Part shown: one piece after another, positions 1-13,647 of the stretch
Layout of the letters: each line of letters begins with the position of its first letter
Position numbering within the stretch: the first letter of the stretch is position 1
Origin: Viscum album
Lineage: Eukaryota > Streptophyta > Magnoliopsida > Santalales > Viscaceae
Length of the DNA stretch: 64,000 nucleotides
Direction of reading: 5' to 3'
Assembly (NCBI GenBank): GCA_963277665.1
Contig: OY728121.1
Coordinates: 959,734,097 to 959,798,096 of the forward strand
The notes under the pieces: generated by a model
What the model saw: the letters and a program-made list of their open reading frames with translations, nothing else
Told to the model about the DNA's origin: nothing
Databases searched by the model: none
Program-made: the position numbers and the translations under genes

Positions 1-3000
1 TTCAAATAATAGTTTTCTTACTCATGAAATTTAATTTGTTGACCATATATATTCATAGAACATCTCATAAGAAATCATAATGGAAAAAACATAATCATTA
101 GTGTTTTTTTAAAACATGGGTACTCGTGAAAATATTTATTTGAAAAACATACTTTTTTACCCTTAAAAGGGACATAAGAATTCATTTAAACACAATATTA
201 TTATATTATATTTTTAAATGAAAATAAATCCATGAAAAATAATTTTAAATAATATACAATTCATTTTGGTACCTAGGGACATCATCTTAATATCACTTTT
301 ACAATCACTCTTACAAGCACTCTGACTAATGGAATAACCTACTTGGGTAATTATAATATAATTCCTTATAGAACATAATCCTTAAAATTTTAATGGAAGA
401 GAAATATCATGCTCACCTGATCATAAACAATGTTCAAGGACCATAATATGCATGAAATGCATAAAATCTAGAATTTCCATTATAAAATATTACAAATTTT
501 TTCATTTAATATATATACAGAAGCACTTCCAAGCTTTGAATAAAAATATGGATAAAAATAATTTGTGTTTGAAAATATCTAAAAATTCTCTAGAAGAATG
601 GGAAATAGGATATTACATTAAAAAAATATTATAACATGAAATGGAATATTCTTAAAGTATAACGGTCGTTAATGTAAAGAAAAGTTCAGGTCATAAACAT
701 TATAAAAAATATTTCTTTCACACTTTAGTGAAAATGTCAAAAATTACCCTTTTAGAAAACATTTAAAAGTATTCTTTTAAAAACTTTGTAAAGAAAGTAA
801 AATATGGTGTAAATTGAATTTGAACATAAATTTCAATTTATTCAAAACATACATGTAACATTTTATAGGACATGGATATGGGAGAAAATATAAGAAAAAC
901 TTCAAAAAAATTAAAATAAGGTTTAAAAGAAAAATCCATTACCTCAAGTCTGACTTGTCACGTACATTATTTATGTTCCAAAATAATAAAATTATATTAA
1001 TTATTTACTTGATTAATAACATTTTTCAAGTTTATTATTACTTTTATTTTATTTATTACCATGATATATTCAATTACATAATTGATTAAATTTACATCAA
1101 AATTAGAGATGATATTCGGATTATATATCTAAAATGACTTCAGTAGGGTCAATATTATCAAAGAGGACATTATTAGATACCCTAAAATATAATCTTGATA
1201 TAATTATAATTTTATGAATTATTTATTCTTTTAAAACTATCCATGTAATACATTTATGAAAATTTAATTCTATTACAATCACGGAGATGGTAAGTCGTAC
1301 GTTCGTATAAGTGACGTTTCCATTTTTCAAAAAATAGAAGGGATATAGGGTAAGTATTATTTTATCTTTCCAAAATTATGATTATATCATAAATATAATA
1401 TTATCTATTTAAATATACATATATATTAAATCCATGTGATGTAGTGATGATAAATGAACCGCTTCGCTTCATATAAGTGGTAAACCACATGTACACACAC
1501 ATGACGTTATCGTTTTTCAATTAGTTGTAAGATAAGAAAATAGATGATATATTATCATTAAATAATGATAATTATTTAATTAATATAGTATATAAATATA
1601 TATTAAATACATAATTATAAATATCTATTATATGTTGTGATTTAAAATAAATTATATCAATTCATGAGGTAATAGTCTGTCGTACACACAAATGATGGAT
1701 TCATTTCTTATTTGATGGAGGAATTATATAAATTAAGGATAATAAATTTTCTTAATATCATATAAATTTTTGGTGATATTAATTTTATTATATCATTGTT
1801 TATAGAATAGTTTTTTAAGGAGGGAGAAGAAAAAATAAAAGTAAAACATTCGTTTAAAAGTTATACCACTTCATTAGATAACCTATACTACTTTATACCG
1901 TAATACCTCTAAGGTTTGTATTTATCCCCAAATAAGTTATTTAGGATTTGGGGAGGAATTTTGAAAAGGTATTTGAATAAGTATTATCGGAACTATATTA
2001 TTTTAAAGGTTTGAGGAATAGAGGAGAGTAGGTACCCTTTTATAATTGAGGGAAAGAACACACATGAAATTACTTAAAATATTAAATTATATATATATAT
2101 ATATCGTAATCATGTAATGTGGAACAAAGAAACCCAAAATTAGAATATAAGGTGTTATAGGGTCCAAATAAACTCATATAATCACATTTAAACATGTATT
2201 AGATATACTTTATGTCTTATCTCCTATTTAATATGTTTTAAACCCATATTAAACTTAACTATCATAAATTAACTTTTTAACATTATAAAAAATTATATAA
2301 TATAAAATAAAATTGATATTCTAACCTAAATTTTAAATTCTAATTAAAAATTTAAAATCCATTTAATCATATTAAATTAATATATGTGGTAGAAATTTCT
2401 TTTAATTTAATAACAAAAAATGCAAGAAATTTTATTTTAGGAAAATACCTAATTTAAGCGCAAAACCCATTTTAGCATAAAATAAAGTAATAAATTGTTT
2501 TAAAAAAATATTTTGGCTAAATAATAAATAAATTAAGTTTTTAATAATATTTGATTAAGATAAATCCTAATATAATATTTCAATAATGTCATTAAAAGAA
2601 CCAAAAATAGTTTTTTATTTTAATAAAATGTAAATTATCTTTACAAAAATCATGATTGGATTCCAAAGATTGAAATAATGTTTAAAATAAATTATTTAAA
2701 TCCTTAAACATATATATAGTAATTCAGGACTTGTTAAATAGAATAAAAAATTATAAATATCTTAAATATTAACCCCAATTTTTAACCTCGTTTTACTTCT
2801 TTAAGTGAGGTGACAAATCATTACAATGGTTACTATTTGAAATGACCAAAAATTTGGTTGATAATAATAAATTATATTAATTATTATGATTCTAAATATG
2901 GAATCCATTTTATTTAATTAATTTCACACAAGTTTAAGATTTTAATTGAAAACTAAACATGCTAAACATTATAAAAAGAAGCTTTCCAGAAAAAAAATTT

Positions 3001-3621
3001 ATTCTTAAGTATAAAACGTTTTTATAAAAAATCAATAATAAAATTTATACCAATGATATTATTTTGATTAATAAAAATATAAATGAACTAATTTAATTTT
3101 ATCACATTTTAAAAAATATTTCACTTTGTGAATACTTGAAAAAAATTATAATTTTCAAAAAAAATATCAGTAATTTTCCACGATTCATGGAAAAAAATGT
3201 TTTCATAAAAATACCAAAATATCATCCTAAGGTAATTTTGTTATGATGACTTAAAAATGATATACTTGTTACAAAATAATATTTCTAAAAGTTATATAAA
3301 TTAATAATAATATATTCATAATAAATTTAAAAATATAATTTTTTTAAAAATGTGCTTTTGAAGCATATAATGACTTTATTGAAAATTGGGTACTTATTTA
3401 TTATGAATTAATAAATAAATTTTGGTTATAAAAAACATTTATATATATTTTCATAATATATTTATTTCTATTTATACCTTAATTTAACATCTTTGTTATA
3501 ATGGTCACAATTAAAAATAATATTTTTTACAAAATATTGTAATTCGCTTAAAGCTAAGTTTTGTGTGTTGGAAAGCTATCGAATATAGTATTATTTTAAA
3601 CTAATTTTTTTTTGTGTTACA
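1..3621 (-). repeat. LTR of outermost chromovirus D (3' LTR, cut by window edge)
   Basis: This very AT-rich, non-coding stretch ends at 3621 in a TGTTACA-like edge. On the minus strand that edge reads as an LTR start (TGTAACA) preceded by a purine run. Bases 1-272 align with 63716-64000 (shared blocks include an AAAACATGGGTA motif and a TTC...GGTACC / TTC...AGTACC end), so two copies of one LTR flank the window contents. The left end of this copy lies outside the window. It holds a (TA)n run near 2085-2104 and no convincing ORF. Orientation follows from the purine tract. Confidence 0.6.
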
Positions 3622-3640
3622 TTCTTCCCCCCTTAATTAA
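3622..3640 (-). other. Polypurine tract and pol tail of element D
   Basis: On the minus strand this reads TTAAGGGGGGAAGAA immediately before the LTR start, the usual site for plus-strand priming in Ty3/gypsy elements. The frame running into it reads NFDDYI-stop-LRGEECN. This resembles the FEDEI..RG.EC tail that closes pol in Tekay/Del-type chromoviruses. Confidence 0.55.
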
Positions 3641-4607
3641 ATGTAGTCATCAAAATTTTATATTATTATAGATAAAAAAAGTTTAAAAACATTTTTAAAA
3701 TCAATTCTACATAGTGAAAGACAAAACATATGGTCATGGAAGGAAATACTTATTAATATTTAGAAATACGATTATTAAAACCCCAAATTTTAAAAAGGGA
3801 TAATAAAATATACTTTAGAAAATAGGGAAAAGAAAAATATGAAGGTCACCTTGAATAATAAATAATTATTATCCCATATATGAAGAACATTGGTTGGAAT
3901 TCAAAATATGGACACAGAGAAAAAAATAAAATCTATGTAATAATATAGAGTTATTGATAAAATGCTCATGAGAAATATAATGACCAAAAGACCATAAGTC
4001 AATTGGGGGTAATAAAACCATAAATTAATCATAAATTAAGGTAATATAATAACATTTTTATTTCAATCTCTTTTTCTAAGAGTTATAGGATAATTTTACT
4101 ATCATCGAATAGAATAGGAGAAAATAAACTTATCTGATATCCTTATATACCAAAAGCATAATTTTATACTTTATATTTTCTTTAATCAATTTTCACTTCA
4201 ATTATAGCTCTTAATCTATGAAATTAATATTATAAATGTATTTTTCATTATTTAAGCATTATAAACTTCTAACGGATCATAAGATCCATAAAAGTATAAC
4301 AATTTATTTATATTATTTTTAGACATTAACCAAAACAAAAATGGTTAACAAAAAGTAAGATAATAAAAAATATGGATAAATATTGCATTTTCTTAGAATC
4401 CTAAATAAAAACACCCAAATTTAAACTCTAAACATTCTATAAATAATGAACCTTAAATATCTTCAAAATATTCCTAACCAAGTTTAAAACCAAAAAATCA
4501 GAAAGATCTGATCATATATTATTTCAAGATAAATTTAACTAATACATTTAAATAATATTAGTCACTCATAAACTCATATACCAAAATAATATTCCCTGGT
4601 GATATAA
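3641..4607 (-). mobile_element. Left remnant of element D internal region
   Basis: About 1 kb of AT-rich sequence between D's polypurine tract and the insertion point of element C. I see no readable domain beyond the pol tail at its low-coordinate edge. Its continuation on the far side of the nest is 62351-63277. Together they give only about 1.9 kb, so D lost its gag-pol or was non-autonomous. Confidence 0.4.
4603..4607. repeat. Target-site duplication of element C, left (TATAA)
   Basis: The five bases before C's left LTR are TATAA. The five after its right end (62346-62350) are TAAAA, one mismatch. AT-rich five-mers match easily by chance, so the LTR pair is the stronger evidence. Confidence 0.45.
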
Positions 4608-7600
4608 TGTCATGACCCCATTCCCCCCAATGGTACCCCTCTAGGGCCAAAAAAATTAAGGAAGATAATGACCCTAGTAGCCTGCCACCAATAGTCCATA
4701 GGTTGGTGTTAAGAATAGAGTGTATGATATACTCATAGATGGGATAAATCTACCTATAATATATGAGAAATGAGAGAGATAAGATAGAAACCAAAAACAA
4801 CTCCTACTATGGATAAAATTAGAATATCCTAAATAAATGCACGTAATCTCATACTATTGAAAAAAATGTAAAAGGAAACGATATGTACGAAATGATAAAC
4901 TCTACAGTGACCAAAAAGCCAAAAAATCTCCCAAGAATCCATGAGCTAATAATTTCCATCCTGATTACCAAATTTCTCTAACTGAACTAAAATATAATTT
5001 ACATATATATTGGGTGATCATAACATGTATACTTGGTAGAATCCTCCTTAGAGCCTCTTTTGAAAAAGATAAAAAATCAGGCTAAAGCCTATTGAAAAAC
5101 ATGTGAAGCTAACTAATCATCTATACAAGTATTATAAGTTCCCAACCTCACCATGGATACAAATCACCAAGTATCTTGTAAAAGAGATCATATAATATAA
5201 TAATAAAATAGGTTACCCCATTGCCACTTCCCCCATTGGTTTGTCACTCTGCCCCAACATCACAGGCCCCAAGCCATATCTATCCAAAAGAAGCTAGCCT
5301 AAAGACACCAAGGATAAAGTATCAAACATGTATCTCATGTATTCCATCATATCATCATCCAATTTCAAATTTATAGATAGTAAATTAGTGGTGTTTATGA
5401 GACACCAGATCCTCTACATCAGGTATTATGCCTCAAGTCACCACATCCCATATATGACATGCCAATTATAACCATTAGGATTCTATATATGGGGATAAAT
5501 CTTTATGAAATAACTCTAAGTCATTTCATCACTATACAAACATATATTGGAAAAATAACGATCATACATAACAGCACATAATACTTCTATTAGAAAATAG
5601 TGTGGACATAGGTGGTACTCATCCATTCATTACTTACTAACCTAGATGATTGGAAAACACCCTCCCAAAGATTACTAGGCATCAGTCACACTACAGAAAA
5701 GGGTGGGGTAGTATATGAAATCATAAAACATAAAAGATATAATATATCACATTACCACACTATAGGCATTAAACTAGTTTTATTCTAACTGAATCTATCA
5801 TCTCTTAGACACCTAGCTACAATCACAAAGAGATACATATCTTATAATCACACATGCATTTAAGTAGATTTTAATTAATTTATTCTTTTTTAACAATTCA
5901 CAATATTTTAATTAATTCATTAGATGTTAAATAACATTATTCCATTAACATATTTTGAACCACAATGTGAAGTCCATTACCACCATGTATAATCCAACTA
6001 ATTCAATGGTTATCAAGGTTATCATTTTTTCAATATTCCAACAAACATGAACCCCATGGGTTGGAACATTTATCAATCATGATCATTCTATAATTCCATG
6101 TATTATATGAAATTTCCTAAGCTCTTGTGAAAGAAATGAATAACTAAGGACAACCAAATTCTTCATGTAGTGGATAAAGTAGAGTACAAACAATTAACAT
6201 GACCATTAGAATTTGAGAAGATTGATAAAAAAATTATAATCCCATATTCCAACACAATAATGGGAAAGCCTAGCTTCAGTACATTCCATCTATCATGGTT
6301 TCATCCTTGAAACCATCATGCATGTCACTATAAATTCCACCATCAAGGTCATAAAATTCTACCAAAAACATGGGCCTCCCTACCCATATCTTGTTAACCA
6401 ACAGTTATACCAGGCTCGCATTCAAAGAAATAACAAAAAGGTAGGAAAGAACAAAGAGAGTTAACAAGGAATCTAAGCCCTAAAAACAAGGCATCCAGCC
6501 TTTATAATCAAATGGGATCAATCATCCCCAAACATTTATCTTAATCAAAAAAATTATTTATTTATCCTCTTAGATTAACTGATTTATTTATTATAGTTCA
6601 CCACCATGAGTAACATGTGACGTTAGATATCAAAATCTAAGAATTATTTAAAAATTCATTATAGTATAATTTTCCACAATTAATGCTTAAGAACATTTCC
6701 ATTAACTCGCATCTTTATTATTGTTAACAACAAGTATTTCTAGCTTCGTTCCCCTTATCGATTTCCATTATCATATATAATAATTAATTGAATAAACTTT
6801 TATTAATTGAGAAATTTTTTTCCAAAAAATTATAAGCAGAACATATTATAAAAATAATATGCCTCTTCAATTATTTTGTTGAGAAATAATTATATGATTT
6901 TTTTATTTAGAAATTTTCATCAAATTAACATTATAACTCAAGTATGAAAACCATGGTAAATAAATCATAAAATTTTATGATATATTATCTATAAAAACAG
7001 AGACAATCCATTATCATGGGGGAAAATCACATGTGTTCACAACATCAATAAACAATTTTATTATTATTACAGTTTATCCTTTTTATGGTTAATCCCATAT
7101 CCATCCAATGTATTAAAGCATAGTTATATTGTGATTTCACATAAAACAATAATATATTTATTGAATCCCCTACCTGAAATTATTTCACATAGAAAAACAT
7201 TGTATCTAAGAAATTATTGATAGAGAAGGTTCTACCTTTCTTGGAAATTTCAAAGGAAGAGTTCCCAAAACTATTGAATCTTGTAAACATGAAGAGAGTA
7301 TTTTTGGATCATCAAGATGAGAGGAAAACTAAGGTAAAATAAATAGATAAGATTTTATATATTTCAAAATATCCGTAATGTGTATCCAAAAAGAACAGAA
7401 TTTAAAACCCTCATTTAATTTTCATGGTATTTTGGTTTATAGTGGATAATTTAATTAAGGATCAATCTAAATATTACAAAAAAGAGTTATAAATTATTAG
7501 ATGTGTCAAAATCAATTTTTAATTTATTTAAGGGGTTTAAAAACATTTAAATTTGGTATGGACCATTACTAGTCAAAGAGGGAGAATAAAACTGGATAAA

Positions 7601-8478
7601 CAATAGTAAAAACCATACCTTTACAAAAATTTGGGATTCTGTATAAGGGAATATTCCAATAATCTTACATGGTTATTTGGAAAGGATTTTGTAAGGGTAA
7701 CTCCAGATTTCGCTTATAAACACTTGGTAATTCGTCCCTACCCTTACTCAGGTTAGGTATTCTGCATAAGTGTAACTTTCTTTACCCTAACCAAATGTTA
7801 TATAATGGATCATGAAAGATTATCTCTAGCTTACCCTTATGCATTGTTTTAAAATTCAACCTTACCCATATGCACGGTAGGTGGTCTATATGAAGGTAAC
7901 TTTTCATACCCTTATGCAGTGCTACTCCAAGGATCGTGTAAGGGTAGATTGAAATTAGCCTTAAAGAGCCCTTATAATATATCCTTTTCCCTTACACACA
8001 CTGGGAAGGACCTTTATGTTGTGCATGGGAACACACTATTACCCTTACTCATGGTAGGAGATCTTATGGTTACCTTTATTTAACTCATGTAAATAAACAT
8101 TTAACCATACTCAATTAAATAAAAACATCACTTACTATTATGAAACCCCAATTTCATTCATAAGGGTAAATATATCATTGAAAATATTAAATTTTCTATT
8201 AAACTAAATTATAAATAATTATAAAAAAAGTATAACTCTAACTTCTAAAAATTCAAAACACTTCCAATGTTATTTAAATCATTTTAAAACATTTAAATTA
8301 ATTTCCAAATAAAATTTTAATGCATTGAAATTTCTTCCATAAATAGAAAAAACTTTTTAAAACTACTTTATAAATAATAAAAAATTAATACAACCTATAA
8401 AATTAATAAAACCACTCCTTAATCACTAAACATCCTAGAACAAAAAATGGAGGGATTTGGAAAATCTTGATCTTTACA
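4608..8478 (-). repeat. 3' LTR of element C
   Basis: It begins TGTCATGACCCC on the plus strand and ends ...TTTACA at 8478. It aligns along its length with 13651-16841, then 61942-62345. Shared landmarks include the block near 4610-4800 matching 13651-13860, the block at 6540-6660 matching 15490-15610, and the end block 8160-8400 matching 62030-62270. No ORF of note. The cluster of TTACCCTTATGCA-like motifs near its right part is listed separately. Confidence 0.75.
7601..8060. repeat. Cluster of TTACCCTTATGCA-like motifs in C's LTR
   Basis: Within about 450 bp the words TTACCCTTATGCA and its reverse form (TGCATAAGGGTAA), or close variants, recur roughly a dozen times in both orientations at irregular spacing. 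The same cluster sits at the equivalent place in the other LTR (16390-16830). Candidate LTR promoter or enhancer repeats; function is inferred only. Confidence 0.55.
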
Positions 8479-8759
8479 TTAGATACCTCTCAGAACATTC
8501 TCATCCTAGAGAATAAAAGTCAAACATGAATAGAATGGAATATAAAAGGTCTTCTGAATAGACATACCCCAAGATACCTCTCAAGAATCCCACCATCAGA
8601 AGAGCTCAACCACCTCACTTAAAGTAACCTGGTGAAAAACAACACAACATTAATATCCATATCCCAAATTCTCTCTCAAGGGAGATACTTCTCAAACAAT
8701 ATCATAGACACAAGAAAGGCATCAAGGAATATAAATCCATCTCCTATACTAGATTTGGG

Positions 8760-9060
8760 TTAACAACCAAAAACTATATATGTATAAGAGAATGGATAAA
8801 CAGAAAATAGCTTGGGATATTGAGCATGTATTTGTGAATCACATTCTTGGGTACTCTCCTCCACACCACCATACTGCCAAAGGATATGAACCAAGGGAAC
8901 ATTATGTGAATGAAACTTCTTCCCTCGATGGTCCAAGATCTCCATAGGCCACTCTTAGAAGGTAGCATCATCATAAATGTCGATATTATCCCAATAAATG
9001 ACATGAGAGTCATCATGAAAAAAAACAAGTTGTGACATAATAAAGACATGTATCTGGATC
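8760..9060 (-). pseudogene. Integrase C-terminus and chromodomain remnant of element C
   Basis: The minus-strand reading shows HDDSHVIYWD, a frameshift or stop, then MEILDHRGKK, VPLVHILWQYGGVEES and QYPKLF. These match, in order, the DPSHV(I/V).W, ILDR..K, VLW..HG.EEATWE and YP.LF signatures that end pol in Tekay/Del chromoviruses. The last two belong to the chromodomain. The frame needs at least one stop read-through. It lies about 280 bp from the 3' LTR, where the end of pol is expected. Confidence 0.7.
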
Positions 9061-10320
9061 ATCTACTAGGAAAGTGTAATTTAATATATTATGGATCCAC
9101 TATGAACCAACACCTAGAAAGGCCCAAAATACCTGGTATAAAGATTACTACCACAAACAAACCTTCAATTCCCATAATGAGGAGTCACCTTCAGGAACAG
9201 ATGATCTAAAGTTCTGAACCCCACGGGTCTCCTCCTATGATCGACATGGGACATATGATGATCCTTTATTGTCTTCATACTCTAGAAAATCACATGGACT
9301 ATAGTTATAATTATCTATACTAGTTTTGGGCCAACAACTGTTGACTCTATAACACTAGTCCAAATAAATGTTGAATAGAATGGTTAGTTTTACAAAGGTT
9401 AAAAATGTTACATTCCAATAGTGGAGTCAAAGATATTGGTTTATGTAAAAACCACCAAAGGCAGGTGTCTTATCCATGAACCTCTAAAATATAGGACACA
9501 AGGCCAAAAAAATTCTTCAAGATTCTGGATGGTCTACTCTATATAACTATCCTTCCACCAATTAGAATTTGTGTCATGGAATAACTGATAGCCAAAATCA
9601 TGAAGGATACCTCTTCACACCTTGGAATATAATGATGATTATGTTCAGAGATATTCATCCTCAGGACTCCTTAGAGTCTCACCACCTCCTCTAGGTACCA
9701 CATTGACAAAACAACTATTGATCTCAACTCATTAATTACTATAAATTATTATTATTTCATCAAACAGAACACTATCACCCATATGAAATCATAGCCTCCC
9801 TGATATCAGGTTAAAATAGTGGAGAATTTCATGAAATATCCTCCCACTTCCAAAAAAATAACATCCAATGGATTGAGAAAACCACCAGGAATATAGTTTT
9901 CATCCATCATCCTATAGAGAACCAACATCAAGACACAAACTTCATAACTAAACACTTCTTCCCTTACTACCAAAAAAGACCTCTCAGAGATTAATATATT
10001 TTTTTCATGCCAGAATATAATTCCAAGGGTGACCAATGAAACTCATATAGAACCACCTCAGGAATCTCCAAAGGGATGAAAATCCTCCACTAGAATAACA
10101 CATAGTGTTGGTAATCCTCAAACCAACCATCGGGGGAATCACCATAGACATATTGCTCTCTCTATACCTCTACCTCATAATCCCCCATCAAGGACTCATT
10201 CAATTCGTACAACAAACATGATTTAACTATCATATAAAAAAGGAAACCTACCCCCACAAATATATTTAATATCAAGATGAATCACTAAGAGTAATTCTAT
10301 CACTCCCTAAGAATCTATAG
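9061..10320 (-). pseudogene. Decayed integrase core region of element C
   Basis: By position this must hold the zinc-binding and DDE parts of integrase, between the chromodomain tail and the RNase H remnant. I could not read a convincing catalytic motif in any frame. The frames are broken by stops and indels, and a 76-residue minus-strand open stretch at 9806-10036 has no motif I recognise. Confidence 0.4.
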
Positions 10321-10580
10321 ATTCTCACATAACACAACTACATAACTTTATACTCATCAAATCAGTTGCCGCATTACCCTTTCCTGGTGTATATGAAATC
10401 TAAAAGTCATAATCCTATAATAATTTCATCAACCATCACTGTCTCAAGATCAGGCTATGTTTTGAGAAGACATGCCTCGAGATTTTTTGATCGATAAAAA
10501 CCACAAAATGATCACTGATGAGGTAATGTTTCCCCAACATCAAGAAAAATACAAATGATTCCAACTAAAGATCATGGGTG
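10321..10580 (-). pseudogene. RNase H C-terminal remnant of element C
   Basis: Minus-strand fragments read HYLISDHFVVFIDQK, RQ-stop-WLMKLL and DYDF, then YTPGKGNAATD. They correspond to the HYLYG..F.V.(T/S)DHKSL, RQRRW.E.LKDYDF and PGKANVVAD signatures at the end of the gypsy RNase H domain. The reading frame is intact over short blocks and interrupted by stops. Inactive. Confidence 0.7.
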
Positions 10581-10799
10581 GAATATTTATACTCAAGGGG
10601 ATGTAACTACCGGTACCCATAAGAAACAATTGATCTTTGTAACATTAGAACATATCATAATCCAAGACACAAAGCATTATGAAAAACATCAGACTGCACT
10701 CCCTCTTCTCGAAAATGAATAATTGGAGGACTGACTAAATTATCTTTCAAGTACTCAAATATTGTATGCCACTGATCATTCCAAAAAATATTTATGATC

Positions 10800-11640
10800 C
10801 TTTCTAGTTAATGCTATTAAATAAGTCTTAATCTGATAGAAAGAAATTATGAACCTCATATAATATCTTATAATACCATGGAAACTTCACACATCAGCAA
10901 CAGTCTTAGGGGGTTTCCAAGAAACGATTGCCTTCATATTTGAAGGATAATTATTAAAATAATGATAGGATAAGTAATTTCTTAATAAATGAACTTTACA
11001 AGACTATAACTAACACTTTTAATTCTTCTTGAATATCCATGGATGATGAAGTACTCCAAAAATAGTATGTAGATGCTCTATGTACTCCTCCTTAGATGTA
11101 ATGTACACAAGGAAGTAACTATTAAAAACCACTAAAAATGATCTTGGGACTCTATGAACACTATGTTCATTAGACCCATGACATGTCTATAGAATTTATT
11201 ACACAAAACAGTATCACAATGAACCATTAATGACTATAAGGACATCATAATGTGGTATTTGGAATGTCCCCATCTTTTTTCCCACATTTTATGATATCCC
11301 TACTATAGATCAATATTAAAGAACCAACTATATCCTTTCAAATATTCAGATAAATAATCAATTAATGGAATTTTATCAATATTCTTTATTTTCACCTTAT
11401 TTAATCAATGATAATCAATACAGATATGCATACTTCCACCATCCTTCTTTACAAATAGAACATTTTCACCCCAAGGTGACATGCTTGGATGAAAAAAGAT
11501 TCATAGTGAAAGATTATCTATATGTACTCATAATGCCTACAACACATAAATATCCATCCTATACAGATACATTGAGATTTAAGTATTTCTTGGTTAATGT
11601 TTTATTCCAAACTTGATCTTTCATCGAGGGTGTAATGCTA
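10800..11640 (-). pseudogene. Reverse transcriptase remnant of element C
   Basis: The minus strand near 11480-11340 reads HPSMSPWGENVLFVKK, then ICIDYH-stop-LNKV. This is the SPWGAPVLFVKK...CIDYR.LNK block that opens gypsy RT. Near 11140-11110 the catalytic box expected as VFIDDILVYS reads VFNSYFLVYI, so both aspartates are gone. After it comes SKEEYIEHLHTIFGVL, matching the EEH..HL..VL..L region. The match is family-level and clear, and the enzyme is dead. Confidence 0.75.
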
Positions 11641-13635
11641 CAACCTACTCAGGAAAGACATCAGCTTATTCTTCAACAACTCAGGGAAACTCCATTAGTT
11701 TAACCTTTGATGAAATCAGGATAAACTTGGACATAAAGTAAGATAAGTATGGAACACATATCTAACCCATCTGAGGGTCTTGTTTAGAAATGAACATGAC
11801 TGACTCTCTATCGGTATTATAGAACATAATATGTCTCTTGTTTCAATCCACAATGTCTAACACCAAATAAAATAAGTCATTACTGAGAATGATTTCATAT
11901 GTTTATATTCATAAATATAGTAAGTCTCCCAAAGAATGGTGTTTCCCTGCCACTAGCTCACAATCACAATAAACATTATACAGATAAGATCAACCACCAA
12001 TTTGTGTGGACAAAGCCATTGGAACTACAATTATCTCTACTCAAACTCCCAAATCATGGACTATGGTAGGTGATATGATAGAGTGTGTGAATTTTGAATC
12101 AAATAAATCATAAAAATGAGTATAAAATTATAAAATGGCACCATAAATAATATTTTGCACACCGAGTGCTAGAAATGATAGAGCATGAAACTGGTCACGG
12201 TCTGCTCCATGACCTCTCTGGACATGAGGATAACCACCTCCATGGCTACTCTCTACTCTCTAAGGAATATTAAAATATCTGGGATGTACTGTACCTACCT
12301 CATATCCCCTCTATTGATCCTAATATGGGGAATCCTATGGCTACTACCTTGGATAAAACTATCCCAATAGAGAAACCTAAAGCAGTATACCTGGTTCACA
12401 CTGCCTTCTTGGAAAGGTTGGGAACTCTTTTTAATGATGACCTTAGCAACCACGCAAAAAAAATGTGTTGTATCTTTTGGTAAATTCCTAAGAGAAACCA
12501 CCCATGCAGAAACCAGATTATGATGTTTGGGACCTTACCTTGGTTGTTTTAAATCTCCTCTTCCTAGGAAACTCAGAAACCCAAACCAAATCTCTGTTAT
12601 TCAAGAAATTATTAGGACTCCCCTCTTGTGATGACCCAGTTTTGTGCAGTGTTCTCTCAATGATCTATTCTCTCATTGGTACCTTAAGATACATCAACAA
12701 CATAAATAGGGTGACCTAGAACATGATCTATGGGTGTAAATCCTCCTCAAAATGCCACATCTTATCCTCCTCATCTAGAAAAAGGTCTGAATCATATCAA
12801 AGAAGGTCCCTAAAATGGATCCCAAACTCCCTCACATGGTAGATCCTCTATTGAATGGTTGGTAGCTCTTAATGTCTATCCATATTCACCATCAAAGAAA
12901 GAAACTTTTCTTTAAATAGTCCTTATAAATTCTTCTGTGAGACTTCCTACTCCTCGATATCTCGGAGTAATAATAACCACCACTTACTTACTTCTCCAAG
13001 AATCATTGAATCCACCACTAAAACACATTACTTATTCTAAACATAGATCGAACTGAAGGAAATCTCCACCTCCACAAACCAATACTCTTTCACTGAGTAT
13101 GAAATGGATCCCTTATACTTCTGCATACTCTAGCATTGAAACTCTCATATTTTCCTATTTCAAGTGTCATCGTCATCAACCTTAATTATGCGGTGATCTA
13201 CTAGCACATCTTCGGAACATCCATTGTATGAACCTGATCAAAACATTGACCTAGATCCATACCTATAAAGAATAAATTTTTAGTAACTCAAAAACCTATA
13301 ATATGGAATATTAAATATTATTTATTTACTTATTTATTTATTTATTAAATTTTTAATCTAATCCTAAGGTCTACCCATCTCAAACATAGGAAAAAATAAG
13401 AATGGTGCATAACATTTTCCATTGTCTCTACCCCACAAATATTTTCACTTTTCATAGTGGGTTCTTTAAACCTAAAGGTTCATGTTTCATATCATATGGG
13501 GCATAAATACCAATTTCTCAGTTGGTATACATTGTTAACATCAACTTCTAAACTCAGTTGACATTGTTTTCCAACTAAACCATGTAGTCCTCACCTATTC
13601 TTAACTCCAAACATCATCATATCCCTCGTCCTAAA
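11641..13635 (-). pseudogene. Decayed gag/protease region of element C
   Basis: This occupies the gag-protease position between the RT remnant and the primer site. Stops and indels break all three minus-strand frames, and I could not identify a zinc knuckle or protease motif. Short plus-strand open stretches here (for example 12185-12719) are chance ORFs. A (TTTA)n run lies at 13321-13345. Confidence 0.4.
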
Positions 13636-13647
13636 CCTTTAATGCCA
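13636..13647 (-). other. Primer-binding site of element C (initiator Met tRNA type)
   Basis: The minus strand reads TGGCATTAAAGG three bases inside the LTR end. The common plant gypsy primer site complementary to initiator methionine tRNA begins TGGTATCAGAG. The differences are mostly transitions, as expected of an old copy. Confidence 0.55.

Noticed and set aside
11365..11616. Plus-strand ORF of 83 aa
   Set aside because: It is the shadow of the minus-strand RT block of element C (SPWGENVLFVKK, CIDY).
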